From Halomonas ventosae (lineage in GTDB: Bacteria > Pseudomonadota > Gammaproteobacteria > Pseudomonadales > Halomonadaceae): a stretch of 64,000 bases of DNA. The stretch is from NCBI RefSeq assembly GCF_004361885.1, contig NZ_SNWH01000012.1, forward strand, positions 1 to 64,000, read 5' to 3'. Positions 12,087 through 20,918 of this stretch are shown in pieces (the stretch's first letter is position 1; each line of letters starts with the position of its first letter). Position numbers and translations under genes: made by a program. The notes below the pieces were generated by a model. It was not told the DNA's origin and did no database searches. It saw only the letters and a list, made by a program, of their open reading frames with translations.

Positions 12087-12837
12087 CCCCCAGGAGCAGA
12101 ACCAGGCCCCATTGATCGAGCACCTGGTCGAGCTACGCTCACGACTGATGCGCGCGGTGATCGCGATCTTGGTGATCTTCCTGGGTCTGTATCCATTCGC
12201 CAACGACATCTACACCTTCGTTGCCCAGCCACTGATGGCGCTGCTGCCCGAAGGCTCACAGATGATTGCCACCGAGGTGGCCTCGCCCTTTCTCGCACCG
12301 TTCAAGTTGACCCTGGTGGTGGCGGTGTTCATCGCCGTGCCCTATGTGCTCCACCAGGCCTGGGCCTTCGTGGCGCCAGGGCTCTATGACAACGAGAAGG
12401 CCCTGGCGCTGCCGATCCTGGCTTCCAGCGTGGCGCTGTTCTATGGCGGCGCCGCCTTCGCCTACTACGTGGTCTTCCCGCTGCTATTCCAGTTCTTCAC
12501 CCAGACCGGGCCGGAGAATGTCGCGGTGATGACCGACATCAACCAGTACCTGAACTTCGTCCTCAAGCTGTTCTTCGCCTTCGGGGTGGCCTTCGAGATC
12601 CCCATCGCCACCTTCTTGCTGATCCTCTCAGGCGCCACTACGGTGGAGACCCTGTCACAGAAGCGTCCCTACGTGGTGCTGGGTTGCTTCGTCATCGGCA
12701 TGTTGCTCACACCGCCGGACGTGGTCTCCCAGAGCCTGCTGGCGGTACCGATGTACCTGCTCTATGAGGTCGGCCTGCTGTTCGGTCGGCTGGTACGCCG
12801 CAAGCGCGAGAAGGACGTGGAGGACCAGCAGCTGTAA
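12070..12837 (+). CDS. tatC: Sec-independent translocase subunit TatC
   Basis: TatC is the six-helix inner-membrane protein that binds the twin-arginine motif. The 255-residue product has the N-terminal signature PLIEHLVELRSRLMRAV and the loop FVAPGLYDNEK typical of the family, with six hydrophobic segments. I chose the ATG at 12070 because the protein then begins MSNTGDPQEQNQ close to the first family block; it overlaps tatB by 17 bases, consistent with coupling. Confidence 0.97.
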   Translation: MSNTGDPQEQNQAPLIEHLVELRSRLMRAVIAILVIFLGLYPFANDIYTFVAQPLMALLPEGSQMIATEVASPFLAPFKLTLVVAVFIAVPYVLHQAWAFVAPGLYDNEKALALPILASSVALFYGGAAFAYYVVFPLLFQFFTQTGPENVAVMTDINQYLNFVLKLFFAFGVAFEIPIATFLLILSGATTVETLSQKRPYVVLGCFVIGMLLTPPDVVSQSLLAVPMYLLYEVGLLFGRLVRRKREKDVEDQQL

Positions 12838-12931
12838 GCTGCAAGCCATAAGAAACCCCCAAGGCTCAATGCCCTGGAAGCTTAACTTACAGCTTACGGC
12901 TTATCGCTTCTAACTCCCCGGCGTAGCCGGG
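12830..12931. terminator. Inverted repeats between convergent tatC and elbB
   Basis: AGCTGTAAG at 12830-12838 is the inverse of CTTACAGCT at 12886-12894, and CCCGGC-GTA-GCCGGG (12917-12931) forms a short perfect hairpin beside the elbB stop. The region lies between two convergent genes and may end transcription from both sides, but neither hairpin has a clear T-tract. Confidence 0.35.
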
Positions 12932-13594
12932 TCAAAGATCCATCAGCTCGTCGATGCGATCGACCAGCTTGAAGATACCGGTAGCGGCCTCGCTGATGCG
13001 GGTGGCCAGCATGTAGGCCGGAGTGGTCACCACGCGGTTCTCGAAATCCACCACGATATCCTCGACACCGCAACTGCGGTGCAGGCCGCCCATGGCACTG
13101 ATTGCGCCGGCGACGCCGGGATCATGCCCCACGGTGACGGCGATGCCGGGGTCGAGCAGGCGTGGCACCAGCACCGCGCTGAGGCATATCAGACCGATCG
13201 GCTTGCGTGCTTCATGGAAGCCGGCCAGCGCCTCGGTCAGCGTGTCGATCACCTGCATGCCGGCACCCGCCGAGGCGAAGTCAGAGAGGTTCTTGGCGAC
13301 GCCGAAGCCGCCGGGAAGGATGACCGCATCGAAGTCATCGGCATCAAGCTCATCGAGGGGCGAGATCTCGCCGCGAGCCAGGCGCGCCGACTCCGTCAGC
13401 ACGTTGCGACGCTCACCCTCGACCACCTCGCCACGACGATGATCGACGACATGATACTGCTCGATGTCAGGGGCGAAGCAGCGATAGCCCAGACCCAGCT
13501 GGTCGAGGCGCAGCAGTGCCAGGGTCGTCTCGTAAATCTCGGCTCCATCCTGCACCCCGCATCCCGAGAGGATAACCGCCACCTGTTTGCTCAT
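12932..13594 (-). CDS. elbB: ElbB/ElbA-type glyoxalase-like protein of the DJ-1/PfpI superfamily
   Basis: The 220-residue product resembles ElbB (YhbL), a class I glutamine-amidotransferase/DJ-1-like protein reported to have glyoxalase activity and once linked to isoprenoid synthesis. Visible blocks are VAVILSGCGVQDGAEIYE at the N-terminus, DAVILPGGFGVAKNLSDFA in the middle and GLICLSAVLVP carrying the putative nucleophile cysteine. The ATG at 13594 follows GAAGGAG; the frame stays open upstream but is not family-like. It stands alone between tatC and hemB and is transcribed divergently from hemB. Confidence 0.9.
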   Translation of the reverse strand: MSKQVAVILSGCGVQDGAEIYETTLALLRLDQLGLGYRCFAPDIEQYHVVDHRRGEVVEGERRNVLTESARLARGEISPLDELDADDFDAVILPGGFGVAKNLSDFASAGAGMQVIDTLTEALAGFHEARKPIGLICLSAVLVPRLLDPGIAVTVGHDPGVAGAISAMGGLHRSCGVEDIVVDFENRVVTTPAYMLATRISEAATGIFKLVDRIDELMDL

Positions 13595-13659
13595 GCCTTT
13601 CTCCTTGAAGGTAGTCGCCCGGCGAAACCAGGCCTGGAATCCGCGAACCTTCACTTTAG

Positions 13660-14820
<1,161 letters not shown>

Positions 14821-14865
14821 ACGACGGGAGGGACAGCGCCCTTCCGCCCGACCACAGGATCCCCC

Positions 14866-17070
14866 ATGGAAGAAACACGCGGTCCCGAACGAGAGTCCGA
14901 TATCCCCAGACCCGCACAGGGTGGCGAACCTCCTGAGCCGCCCACCCCGCGGTTGAACCAGACCCGCACCGGCATCAAGCCCAAGGCGTTGCCGGACCCG
15001 GATGCGGACCTGACTGACCCCGGGCTCTACTTCAACCGCGAGCTCTCGCACCTGCAGTTCAACGTCCGGGTCCTCGAACAGGCGCTCGACGAGGCGCATC
15101 CGTTGCTCAACCGGCTGATGTTCCTGCTGATCTTCTCGTCCAACATGGACGAGTTCTTCGAGATCCGCGTGGCAGGCCTCAAGAATCAGATTCTGCTCGG
15201 CGATGACTCCACCGGTGCTGACGGTCGCTCGCCGCGCTCGGTGCTGGCCGAGATCTCCCAGATCGCCCATGCCCAGGTGGCGCGCCAGTACCAGATCCTC
15301 AACGAGGTTTTGATTCCCGCTCTGGAGGCCCAGCGGCTGCGTTTCCGCCGCCGCGGGAACTGGTCCGAGGCCCAGCGCACCTGGGTGCGCGACTACTTCG
15401 AGACCCAGATCATGCCGGTGATCAGCCCCATCGGCCTGGACCCTTCTCACCCCTTCCCACGTCTGGTCAACAAGAGCCTCAACTTCATCGTCCAGCTAGA
15501 GGGCAAGGACGCCTTCGGCCGCGAGGGAGGGCTGGCCATCCTGCCGGCACCACGCTCACTGCCGCGGGTGATCGCCCTGCCCGAGGCGCTCTGCGAGGAG
15601 GGCTTCAGCGAATACGTCTTCCTCTCCTCGATGATCCATGCTCACGCCGAGGAGGTCTTTCCCGGCATGGCCGTGCTCGGCTGCTACCAGTTCCGACTGA
15701 CCCGCAACGCCGACCTCTCGGTGGACCCCGAGGAGGTCTCCGATCTCGCCTCGGCACTGCGCGGCGAGCTGCTGTCGCGGCGCTATGGCAGCGGAGTGCG
15801 TCTCGAGGTAGCCGACAACTGCCCGGAGGAGCTGACCGAGTTCCTACTGCGGCAGTTCCAGCTCGACGAGGCAGACCTCTTCCGTGTCAACGGCCCGGTG
15901 AATCTGACCCGCATGATGTCGGTGCTCAATGACGTGGAGCGCCCCGAACTGCTCTATCGCCCCTTCACCCCTGGCCTGCCCAAGGTGCTGCGCAAGGCCG
16001 ACAGCGTGCTGGCGGCGATCGCCGATGGCGACATCCTGCTCCACCATCCCTTCCAGTCCTTCTCGCCGGTGGAGGAGATGCTCGGCGAGGCCGCCCGCGA
16101 CCCGGACGTGCTGGCCATCAAGCAGACCCTCTACCGCACCGGCGCCGACTCGCCCATCGTCAATGCGCTGGTCGAGGCCGCCAGCAACGGCAAGGAGGTC
16201 ACGGTGGTGATCGAGCTGCGGGCGCGCTTCGACGAGGCCGATAACCTGGCGCTGGCCTCGCGCCTGCAGGAGGCCGGGGCGATCGTCATCTACGGGGTGA
16301 TGGCCTACAAGACTCACGCCAAGATGATGCACATCGTGCGCCGAGAACGCGGCAAGCTGCGCCACTACGCCCACCTGGGCACCGGCAACTACCATTCGCG
16401 AACCGCCAAGCTCTACACCGACTACAGTCTGCTGACCGCCGACCCGGTGCTCTGCGCCGACGTGCACAAGGTCTTCCAGCAGCTTTCCGGCATGGGCCGC
16501 GCCCGGCATATCGAGCAACTGCTGCACGCCCCCTTCACCCTGCACGAACAGATGCTGGCCAGGATCGACCGGGAAGCGGAGCATGCCCGCAAGGGCAAGC
16601 GCGCCCACCTGATCATCAAGTGCAACTCGCTCACCGAGACGCAACTGATTCAGGCGCTCTACCGGGCCTCACAAGCCGGCGTGGAATGCGACCTGATCAT
16701 CCGCGGCATATGTTGCCTGCGCCCGGGCATTCCCGGCATCTCCGAGAACATTCGGGTGCGCTCGATCATCGGCCGCTTCCTGGAGCATACCCGGGTATTC
16801 CACTTCCACAACGACGGCAAGTCCGAAACCTGGTGCTCGAGCGCCGACTTCATGGAGCGCAACATGTTCCGCCGGGTGGAGACCTGTTTCCCGCTGCTGG
16901 ACAGGAAGCTGGCCGCCCGGGTCCGCAAGGATCTCGAGACCTACCTGGTGGACAACTGTCAGAGCTGGCTGCTGCAAAGCGACGGCCTCTACGTCAAGCA
17001 GCAGCCAGGTGGCGCAGCGCCGATCAGCGCCCAGGAGACTCTGCTGTTCGCTTATGCCGCCAGGGCGTGA
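14866..17070 (+). CDS. ppk1: Polyphosphate kinase 1
   Basis: PPK1 reversibly polymerises the gamma phosphate of ATP into polyphosphate. The 734-residue product has an extended, Pro/Glu-rich N-terminus of about 45 residues, then the N domain (YFNRELSHLQFN, SSNMDEFFEIRV) and two catalytic phospholipase-D-like domains with THAKMMHIVRRE holding the autophosphorylated histidine and GTGNYHSRTAKLYTDYSLLT. It follows hemB by 45 bases, an arrangement also seen in pseudomonads. The exopolyphosphatase gene ppx is about 7 kb away and not in the same operon. Confidence 0.97.
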   Translation: MEETRGPERESDIPRPAQGGEPPEPPTPRLNQTRTGIKPKALPDPDADLTDPGLYFNRELSHLQFNVRVLEQALDEAHPLLNRLMFLLIFSSNMDEFFEIRVAGLKNQILLGDDSTGADGRSPRSVLAEISQIAHAQVARQYQILNEVLIPALEAQRLRFRRRGNWSEAQRTWVRDYFETQIMPVISPIGLDPSHPFPRLVNKSLNFIVQLEGKDAFGREGGLAILPAPRSLPRVIALPEALCEEGFSEYVFLSSMIHAHAEEVFPGMAVLGCYQFRLTRNADLSVDPEEVSDLASALRGELLSRRYGSGVRLEVADNCPEELTEFLLRQFQLDEADLFRVNGPVNLTRMMSVLNDVERPELLYRPFTPGLPKVLRKADSVLAAIADGDILLHHPFQSFSPVEEMLGEAARDPDVLAIKQTLYRTGADSPIVNALVEAASNGKEVTVVIELRARFDEADNLALASRLQEAGAIVIYGVMAYKTHAKMMHIVRRERGKLRHYAHLGTGNYHSRTAKLYTDYSLLTADPVLCADVHKVFQQLSGMGRARHIEQLLHAPFTLHEQMLARIDREAEHARKGKRAHLIIKCNSLTETQLIQALYRASQAGVECDLIIRGICCLRPGIPGISENIRVRSIIGRFLEHTRVFHFHNDGKSETWCSSADFMERNMFRRVETCFPLLDRKLAARVRKDLETYLVDNCQSWLLQSDGLYVKQQPGGAAPISAQETLLFAYAARA

Positions 17071-17071
17071 C

Positions 17072-17584
17072 TCAGCCCTTGCGGAAAGCATCAAGCTGAT
17101 GAGGATCAAAACCCTCGACACGCTCGGCCAGGCCCCGCTCACGACGGGCGGCACGCACCACCTCCCGCTCGGCGAGAAGCTCGGCATCATCATCCAGGGT
17201 GCGGCCGTTGAGCTCGGCGAGCTGGGCCATGCCCTGGTGGTAAAAAGCGAGGATATCCAGGGCGGCGGGATTACCTTGCGCCATGCTGCGGCGCAGGGCC
17301 GGCAGATAGCCGCTGACCCGAGCCAGCTGATGCTTAAGCTGCCAGACATAGCGCACCTCGGCCATCCAGGGACGCTTGCGCAGCAAAGCGAAAACCAGGC
17401 TGGTGGCCACCACCCCCAGTAGCACGCCCAGGGCGTTGAGCCAGAATCCGCCCGCGAAGACGGCCTGCAACAGTAAGGTGAACAGCAAGGCGCAGACGAT
17501 CAGCTGACCCGCCATGGCTAGGCTGATCAGCCTGGCCTTGCGGCGATAGACCTCGGGGTCGTAGTCCTCGAACTGGAACGGCAT
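17072..17584 (-). CDS. DUF3087-like two-helix membrane protein
   Basis: The 170-residue product starts MPFQFEDYDPEVYRRKARLI and has two membrane helices (about residues 23-45 and 49-68), followed by a basic, helical cytoplasmic domain ending in VEGFDPHQLDAFRKG. I assign it tentatively to DUF3087, a gammaproteobacterial family of unknown function. It is convergent with ppk, with its stop one base beyond the ppk stop, and 62 bases downstream of the DAHP synthase gene on the same strand. The ATG at 17584 is preceded by AGGAGAG; a longer open frame upstream is unlikely to be coding. Confidence 0.7.
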   Translation of the reverse strand: MPFQFEDYDPEVYRRKARLISLAMAGQLIVCALLFTLLLQAVFAGGFWLNALGVLLGVVATSLVFALLRKRPWMAEVRYVWQLKHQLARVSGYLPALRRSMAQGNPAALDILAFYHQGMAQLAELNGRTLDDDAELLAEREVVRAARRERGLAERVEGFDPHQLDAFRKG

Positions 17585-17646
17585 GGGCTCTCCTGGGCGA
17601 TGAATCGGGCGTCGGGCGTGATTATCCCTCCCCCAGCGGTACAGGG

Positions 17647-18711
17647 CTAACATAGACGCTCGGCGGCGGAGAGCAGCAGCTGCTCGGTGGTCTCCCAGCC
17701 GAGGCAGGCGTCGGTGACCGAGACCCCATGACGCAGCCGGCCCGCTTGCAGCGGCTGCTTGCCCTCGTAAAGATGGCTCTCGAGCATCAGCCCCGCCAGC
17801 GCCGTCTCGCCGGCCTGGCGCTGACCCAGTACATCGAGTAGTACCTCGCTCTGGCGGCGGTGATCCTTGCGCGCATTGGCATGGCTGCAGTCAACCATCA
17901 GCCGCGGCGTGAGCCCGGCGTCCTGCAGGGCACGGCGCGCCGCCTGGACATGCTGAGCCTGGTAGTTGGGCGCGCCGTGGCCGCCGCGCAGCACCAGCTG
18001 GGTGTGGGGATTGCCTGCCGTATGGCGCACCGTGGGGCGACCCAGTTCATCCAGGGCGAAATGGCTGTGCGGATGCGCCGCGGCGCGCATGGCATCCAGC
18101 GCCACGCCGATATCGCCGCCGGTGGCGTTCTTGAAGCCAACCGCCGCCTCGAGGCCGCTGGCCAGCTCACGGTGCAGCTGCGACTCGGTGGTGCGTGCGC
18201 CGATGGCCACCCAGGCGAGCAGGTCCTCCAGGTAGGGGGCGAGCATCGGCTGCAGCAGCTCGGTGGCCACCGGCAGCCCTAGCTTGGTCACCTCACGCAT
18301 CAGCTGGCGCGAAACCGCAAGGCCGCGGGCCATGTCGCCGCTGCCGTCGAGGTCCGGGTCGTAGGCCAGCCCTTTCCAGCCCACGGTGGTGCGCGGCTTC
18401 TCCACGTAGACGCGCATCACTAGCAGCAGCTGGTCCGAGATGCGCGGGGCCAACGTGGCCAGACGGTGGGCGTACTCCAAAGCCGCCTCGGGGTCATGGA
18501 TGGAGCAGGGGCCGACCACCACCAGCAGGCGCTTGTCGCGGCCGGCAAGGATCTCGTGGATGGCAAGGCGCTGGGCCTCGATCCGGGCCGCCATCGCCGG
18601 GGAGAGCGGCAGCTCGCGGCGCAGTTCGCCGGGCGTGGGCAGCGGCCTAGCCGGGTTGGCGGCGCGGTGCAGGGTCTCGGTCAGAGGGGCGGCGGCAAGG
18701 GAAGAAGTCAT
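17647..18711 (-). CDS. 3-deoxy-7-phosphoheptulonate synthase, class I (AroF/G/H family)
   Basis: This enzyme condenses phosphoenolpyruvate and erythrose 4-phosphate to DAHP, the first step of aromatic amino acid synthesis. The 354-residue protein has the class I blocks VVVGPCSIHDP, GWKGLAYDP, IGARTTESQLHRE, FKNATGGD and VDCSHANARKDH. Which feedback type (Tyr, Phe or Trp) it is cannot be read reliably from sequence. It is preceded by a leader peptide with Trp/Phe codons, an attenuator hairpin and a 52-codon ORF whose stop lies seven bases before its ATG, so expression is probably regulated by aromatic amino acid supply. Confidence 0.95.
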   Translation of the reverse strand: MTSSLAAAPLTETLHRAANPARPLPTPGELRRELPLSPAMAARIEAQRLAIHEILAGRDKRLLVVVGPCSIHDPEAALEYAHRLATLAPRISDQLLLVMRVYVEKPRTTVGWKGLAYDPDLDGSGDMARGLAVSRQLMREVTKLGLPVATELLQPMLAPYLEDLLAWVAIGARTTESQLHRELASGLEAAVGFKNATGGDIGVALDAMRAAAHPHSHFALDELGRPTVRHTAGNPHTQLVLRGGHGAPNYQAQHVQAARRALQDAGLTPRLMVDCSHANARKDHRRQSEVLLDVLGQRQAGETALAGLMLESHLYEGKQPLQAGRLRHGVSVTDACLGWETTEQLLLSAAERLC

Positions 18712-18718
18712 GGCGTGA

Positions 18719-18877
18719 TCAGCTCCGGGTAGCGGTCATACATCGTGTCAATCGGGTGCCAACGATCTCGCTACGGCCGGACGTGGCGGTGAGGGCCGAC
18801 CGCAGCTCGCTAAATCGCCAGTCGCCGTCATAGCCCGCGAAGCCCAGAATCTGGCGAAGGGTGATAGATGCGGTCAT
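18719..18877 (-). CDS. Small ORF (52 codons) upstream of DAHP synthase
   Basis: The ORF starts at an ATG preceded by AGGAGAG at ideal spacing and ends seven bases before the DAHP synthase start, so translation is probably coupled. The peptide begins MTASITLRQILGFAGYD and contains Phe, Tyr, Trp and Phe within ten residues (FAGYDGDWRF). I do not recognise a family. It may be a second sensing leader peptide or a small regulatory subunit; alternatively it may only deliver ribosomes to the downstream start. It lies after the attenuator hairpin and would be made only on read-through. Confidence 0.5.
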   Translation of the reverse strand: MTASITLRQILGFAGYDGDWRFSELRSALTATSGRSEIVGTRLTRCMTATRS

Positions 18878-18916
18878 GGTCTCTCTCCTGGATGTCGGTT
18901 GTATGGACGGTACCGT

Positions 18917-18960
18917 AAAACCCAGAACCCCCGGACGGGGCAGCCGTCCGGGGGTTCTGG
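18917..18960 (-). terminator. Attenuator hairpin before DAHP synthase
   Basis: A perfect 17-bp stem with a 5-base loop (arms 18960-18944 and 18938-18922 on the minus strand, starting CCAGAACCCCCGG) is followed by GTTTTACGG. It lies about 50 bases after the stop of the aromatic-rich leader peptide, the classic place for a transcription attenuator. The U-tract is short (four U). Confidence 0.75.
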
Positions 18961-19008
18961 CGGAGGCGGCCCTGGTGGGGTGCCTGCCGGCGATGTCGCG
19001 CGTTGCGC

Positions 19009-19134
19009 TCAGGATATGGCCACGGGCACCTCGGGGATAAACCAAAAGCCATGCCAGTCCCCGCGCACCGCGCATGCCACGCTGGCGTTGCGAGCCACGT
19101 GAGAGGCGGGCTGGGCATGGCGGTTCATGGTCAT
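19009..19134 (-). CDS. Leader peptide with Trp/Phe run, DAHP synthase attenuator
   Basis: The 41-codon ORF starts at an ATG preceded by AGGAGCG. Most of the peptide is unremarkable, but residues 27-32 read WHGFWF: two Trp and two Phe codons in six, then IPEVPVAIS and a stop. The placement (strong ribosome-binding site, aromatic codons, then a GC-rich terminator-like hairpin, then an aromatic biosynthesis gene) is the arrangement of ribosome-mediated attenuators such as trpL and pheL. Trp or Phe starvation would be expected to stall the ribosome and allow read-through. No similarity to a named leader is claimed. Confidence 0.75.
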   Translation of the reverse strand: MTMNRHAQPASHVARNASVACAVRGDWHGFWFIPEVPVAIS

Positions 19135-19157
19135 GGGTCGCTCCTGAGATCTTGGCT

Positions 19158-19187
19158 TATCCTGGCGCATCGTGGCACGGCTGGCAA
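19158..19187 (-). promoter_or_regulatory. Possible promoter of the DAHP synthase leader
   Basis: On the minus strand TTGCCA (19187-19182) and AGGATA (19163-19158) are separated by 18 bases, about 25 bases upstream of the leader peptide ATG. Confidence 0.4.
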
Positions 19188-19197
19188 GGGCCGCCGC

Positions 19198-19326
19198 TCA
19201 ACCGGCGAACACCAGGTACCAGCCGAGGGTGGCCGGCAGGCAGCTCATGGCCACCAGCACCACCAGGCCGAGCACCACGGAGAGCAGGCCGCTTCCGTCC
19301 TTGAAGTTCGTGTCGTGTCCCGCCAT
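19198..19326 (-). CDS. Small membrane protein, 42 residues, unknown
   Basis: This short ORF has an ATG preceded by AAGGAGCG at ideal distance and its own promoter-like boxes at 19363-19391. The peptide begins MAGHDTNFKDGSG, then has one strongly hydrophobic segment (about residues 14-31, LLSVVLGLVVLVAMSCLP) and ends in TLGWYLVFAG. It looks like a single-pass, possibly hairpin, membrane peptide. Its stop lies 64 bases before the leader peptide of DAHP synthase on the same strand. I recognise no family, and it is too short for most gene finders. Confidence 0.6.
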   Translation of the reverse strand: MAGHDTNFKDGSGLLSVVLGLVVLVAMSCLPATLGWYLVFAG

Positions 19327-19362
19327 ATGTCGCTCCTTACTATCGTGTCAGGGTAGGTGAGC

Positions 19363-19391
19363 ATTCTAGCGAAGATGGCCGCATCTGGCAC
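19363..19391 (-). promoter_or_regulatory. Probable promoter of the 42-residue membrane peptide
   Basis: On the minus strand GTGCCA (19391-19386) and TAGAAT (19368-19363) are separated by 17 bases, about 37 bases before the ATG at 19326. Confidence 0.5.
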
Positions 19392-19410
19392 GGCACCGAT
19401 GGTCGCAGGC

Positions 19411-20124
19411 TCAGCGCAGGTGACGTCCGCCGTCCACGGGTAGCGTTACGCCGGTGACATAACGATTGTCGAGCAGGTAGCGCAGGCTCTGATAGATCAC
19501 CCCGGGGCCGGGCACCATCTGCATCGCCGACTTGGCGCGGGCCTTCTCGGCGTAGGCTTCGTCGTCGCCCTCGCCCAGCATGATTAGCGCCGGGGCGATG
19601 GCATTGACCTGGATCTCAGGGGCGTACATGGCAGCGAACGACAGCGTCAGGTTGTCCAGCCCCGCCTTGGTGGCGGCATAGGCGGCATGCTTGCGCGAGC
19701 CCTTCTGCACCACGTAGTCGGTCAGATGCACGATATCGCGCTGGGGCTCGCTGCACGCCTCGAGCAGCACCCGGCCGTGCAAGTTGATCAGGTAGGGCGC
19801 CAGCATGTGGATGCGAAACAGCCGCTCGAAGGTGGCCCCCGCCTCGGGTCCGGTGGAGTCCGGCGCCCAGTCGCTGGCGTTATGCACGATGGCCCGCAGC
19901 GACGGCGTCTCGGCCCTGAGCCGCGCGACGAAGTCGAGGATACCCGCCTCCGTCGAGAAATCTGCCGGCAGGGTGACGATGCCCCGCTCACGCAGCGCGT
20001 CCAGCTCGGGGCGCTCGCGGCGATAGCTGATGATCACCGGATGGCCATCGTCTCGCAGGCGCTCGGCACAGTGGCGTCCCAGGCGCTGGGCGCCGCCGGT
20101 GATCAGGATCGGCGAGGCGCTCAT
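19411..20124 (-). CDS. folM: Dihydromonapterin reductase FolM
   Basis: FolM is a short-chain dehydrogenase that reduces dihydromonapterin (and dihydrofolate) with NADPH. The 237-residue product has the family's pterin-reductase-type cofactor motif TGGAQRLG instead of the usual TGxxxGxG, the VHNASDW block, the catalytic YxxxK as YAATK and the C-terminal FolM-like VTLPVDGGRHLR. It begins inside the end of fre with a four-base overlap, so the two are co-translated. Tetrahydromonapterin serves phenylalanine hydroxylase in related bacteria. Confidence 0.92.
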   Translation of the reverse strand: MSASPILITGGAQRLGRHCAERLRDDGHPVIISYRRERPELDALRERGIVTLPADFSTEAGILDFVARLRAETPSLRAIVHNASDWAPDSTGPEAGATFERLFRIHMLAPYLINLHGRVLLEACSEPQRDIVHLTDYVVQKGSRKHAAYAATKAGLDNLTLSFAAMYAPEIQVNAIAPALIMLGEGDDEAYAEKARAKSAMQMVPGPGVIYQSLRYLLDNRYVTGVTLPVDGGRHLR

Positions 20125-20900
20125 GGTCGCCCCTCCCTCACCAGGCTGCCCGCGGTGGGCACGATGGGGTCCCGCGGCGCATAGGCGAAGACATCCGAGA
20201 AGACCCGTGAGGCTTCGAGACCCAGCGAAGCCAGCACGTCCACGCAGGCATAGACCATACCCGGCGAACCGGAGAGATAGACGTCATGCCCCGAGACATC
20301 CTCGAGGGTCATCGCCAGCGCCTGATCGATGCGGCCACGGTGGCTGACGACCCGCTCCCCCGTCAGGGCTTTTTCGGGCGCGACCTCGGTCACGGCATGG
20401 AAGCGGAAATGGGCGTGCCCTTGCGCCCATTCACGGGGCAGACGCTCCAGATAGAGGTGGCGACGCTCGCGAACCGCCCACCAGAGATCGATCTCGCGCC
20501 TCGGGTCGGCATGCAGCGCCGCCTCGATGATGGCCTTCATCTGCGCGAAGCCGGTGCCAGCGGCGATCAGCAGCAGCGGGCGCGTGCTGTCCGGGTCGAG
20601 GAGGCAATCGCCGCCGGGCAGGTGCAGGGTCAGCCGCTGGGCCACCTGCATCAGCTCGCGCAGCCGGGCGGAGTTCTCCCGCTCCGGCCAGTGCTGGATG
20701 TGCAGCTCGATGGTGCCATCGCCGGCATGCGCATTGGCGATGGAGAACGGTACCCAGGTCTCGTCATCGAGCCTGAGCTCCAGGTACTGGCCGGGCTCAT
20801 GGGCCACAGCCTCCGGCCGTCCCTCCAGCTGAACGCGGAAGACGTCCGGGGTGAGATCCTCGACCTCGGTGACCAGACAGGTCAGGGTCCTTGGCGTCAT
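20121..20900 (-). CDS. fre: NAD(P)H-flavin reductase (Fre/LuxG type)
   Basis: This 259-residue protein reduces free flavins using NAD(P)H. It has an FAD-binding beta-barrel with the WVPFSIAN motif (about residues 50-57), an NAD(P) motif in AAGTGFAQMKAI (about 113-124), and lacks the 2Fe-2S domain of larger ferredoxin reductases. A fre gene directly downstream of ubiD is a recurrent gammaproteobacterial arrangement; Fre can supply reduced FMN for the prenyl-FMN cofactor of UbiD-type decarboxylases, which fits this context. Confidence 0.92.
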   Translation of the reverse strand: MTPRTLTCLVTEVEDLTPDVFRVQLEGRPEAVAHEPGQYLELRLDDETWVPFSIANAHAGDGTIELHIQHWPERENSARLRELMQVAQRLTLHLPGGDCLLDPDSTRPLLLIAAGTGFAQMKAIIEAALHADPRREIDLWWAVRERRHLYLERLPREWAQGHAHFRFHAVTEVAPEKALTGERVVSHRGRIDQALAMTLEDVSGHDVYLSGSPGMVYACVDVLASLGLEASRVFSDVFAYAPRDPIVPTAGSLVREGRP

Positions 20901-20918
20901 GAAAGCCTCATGAAGTTG

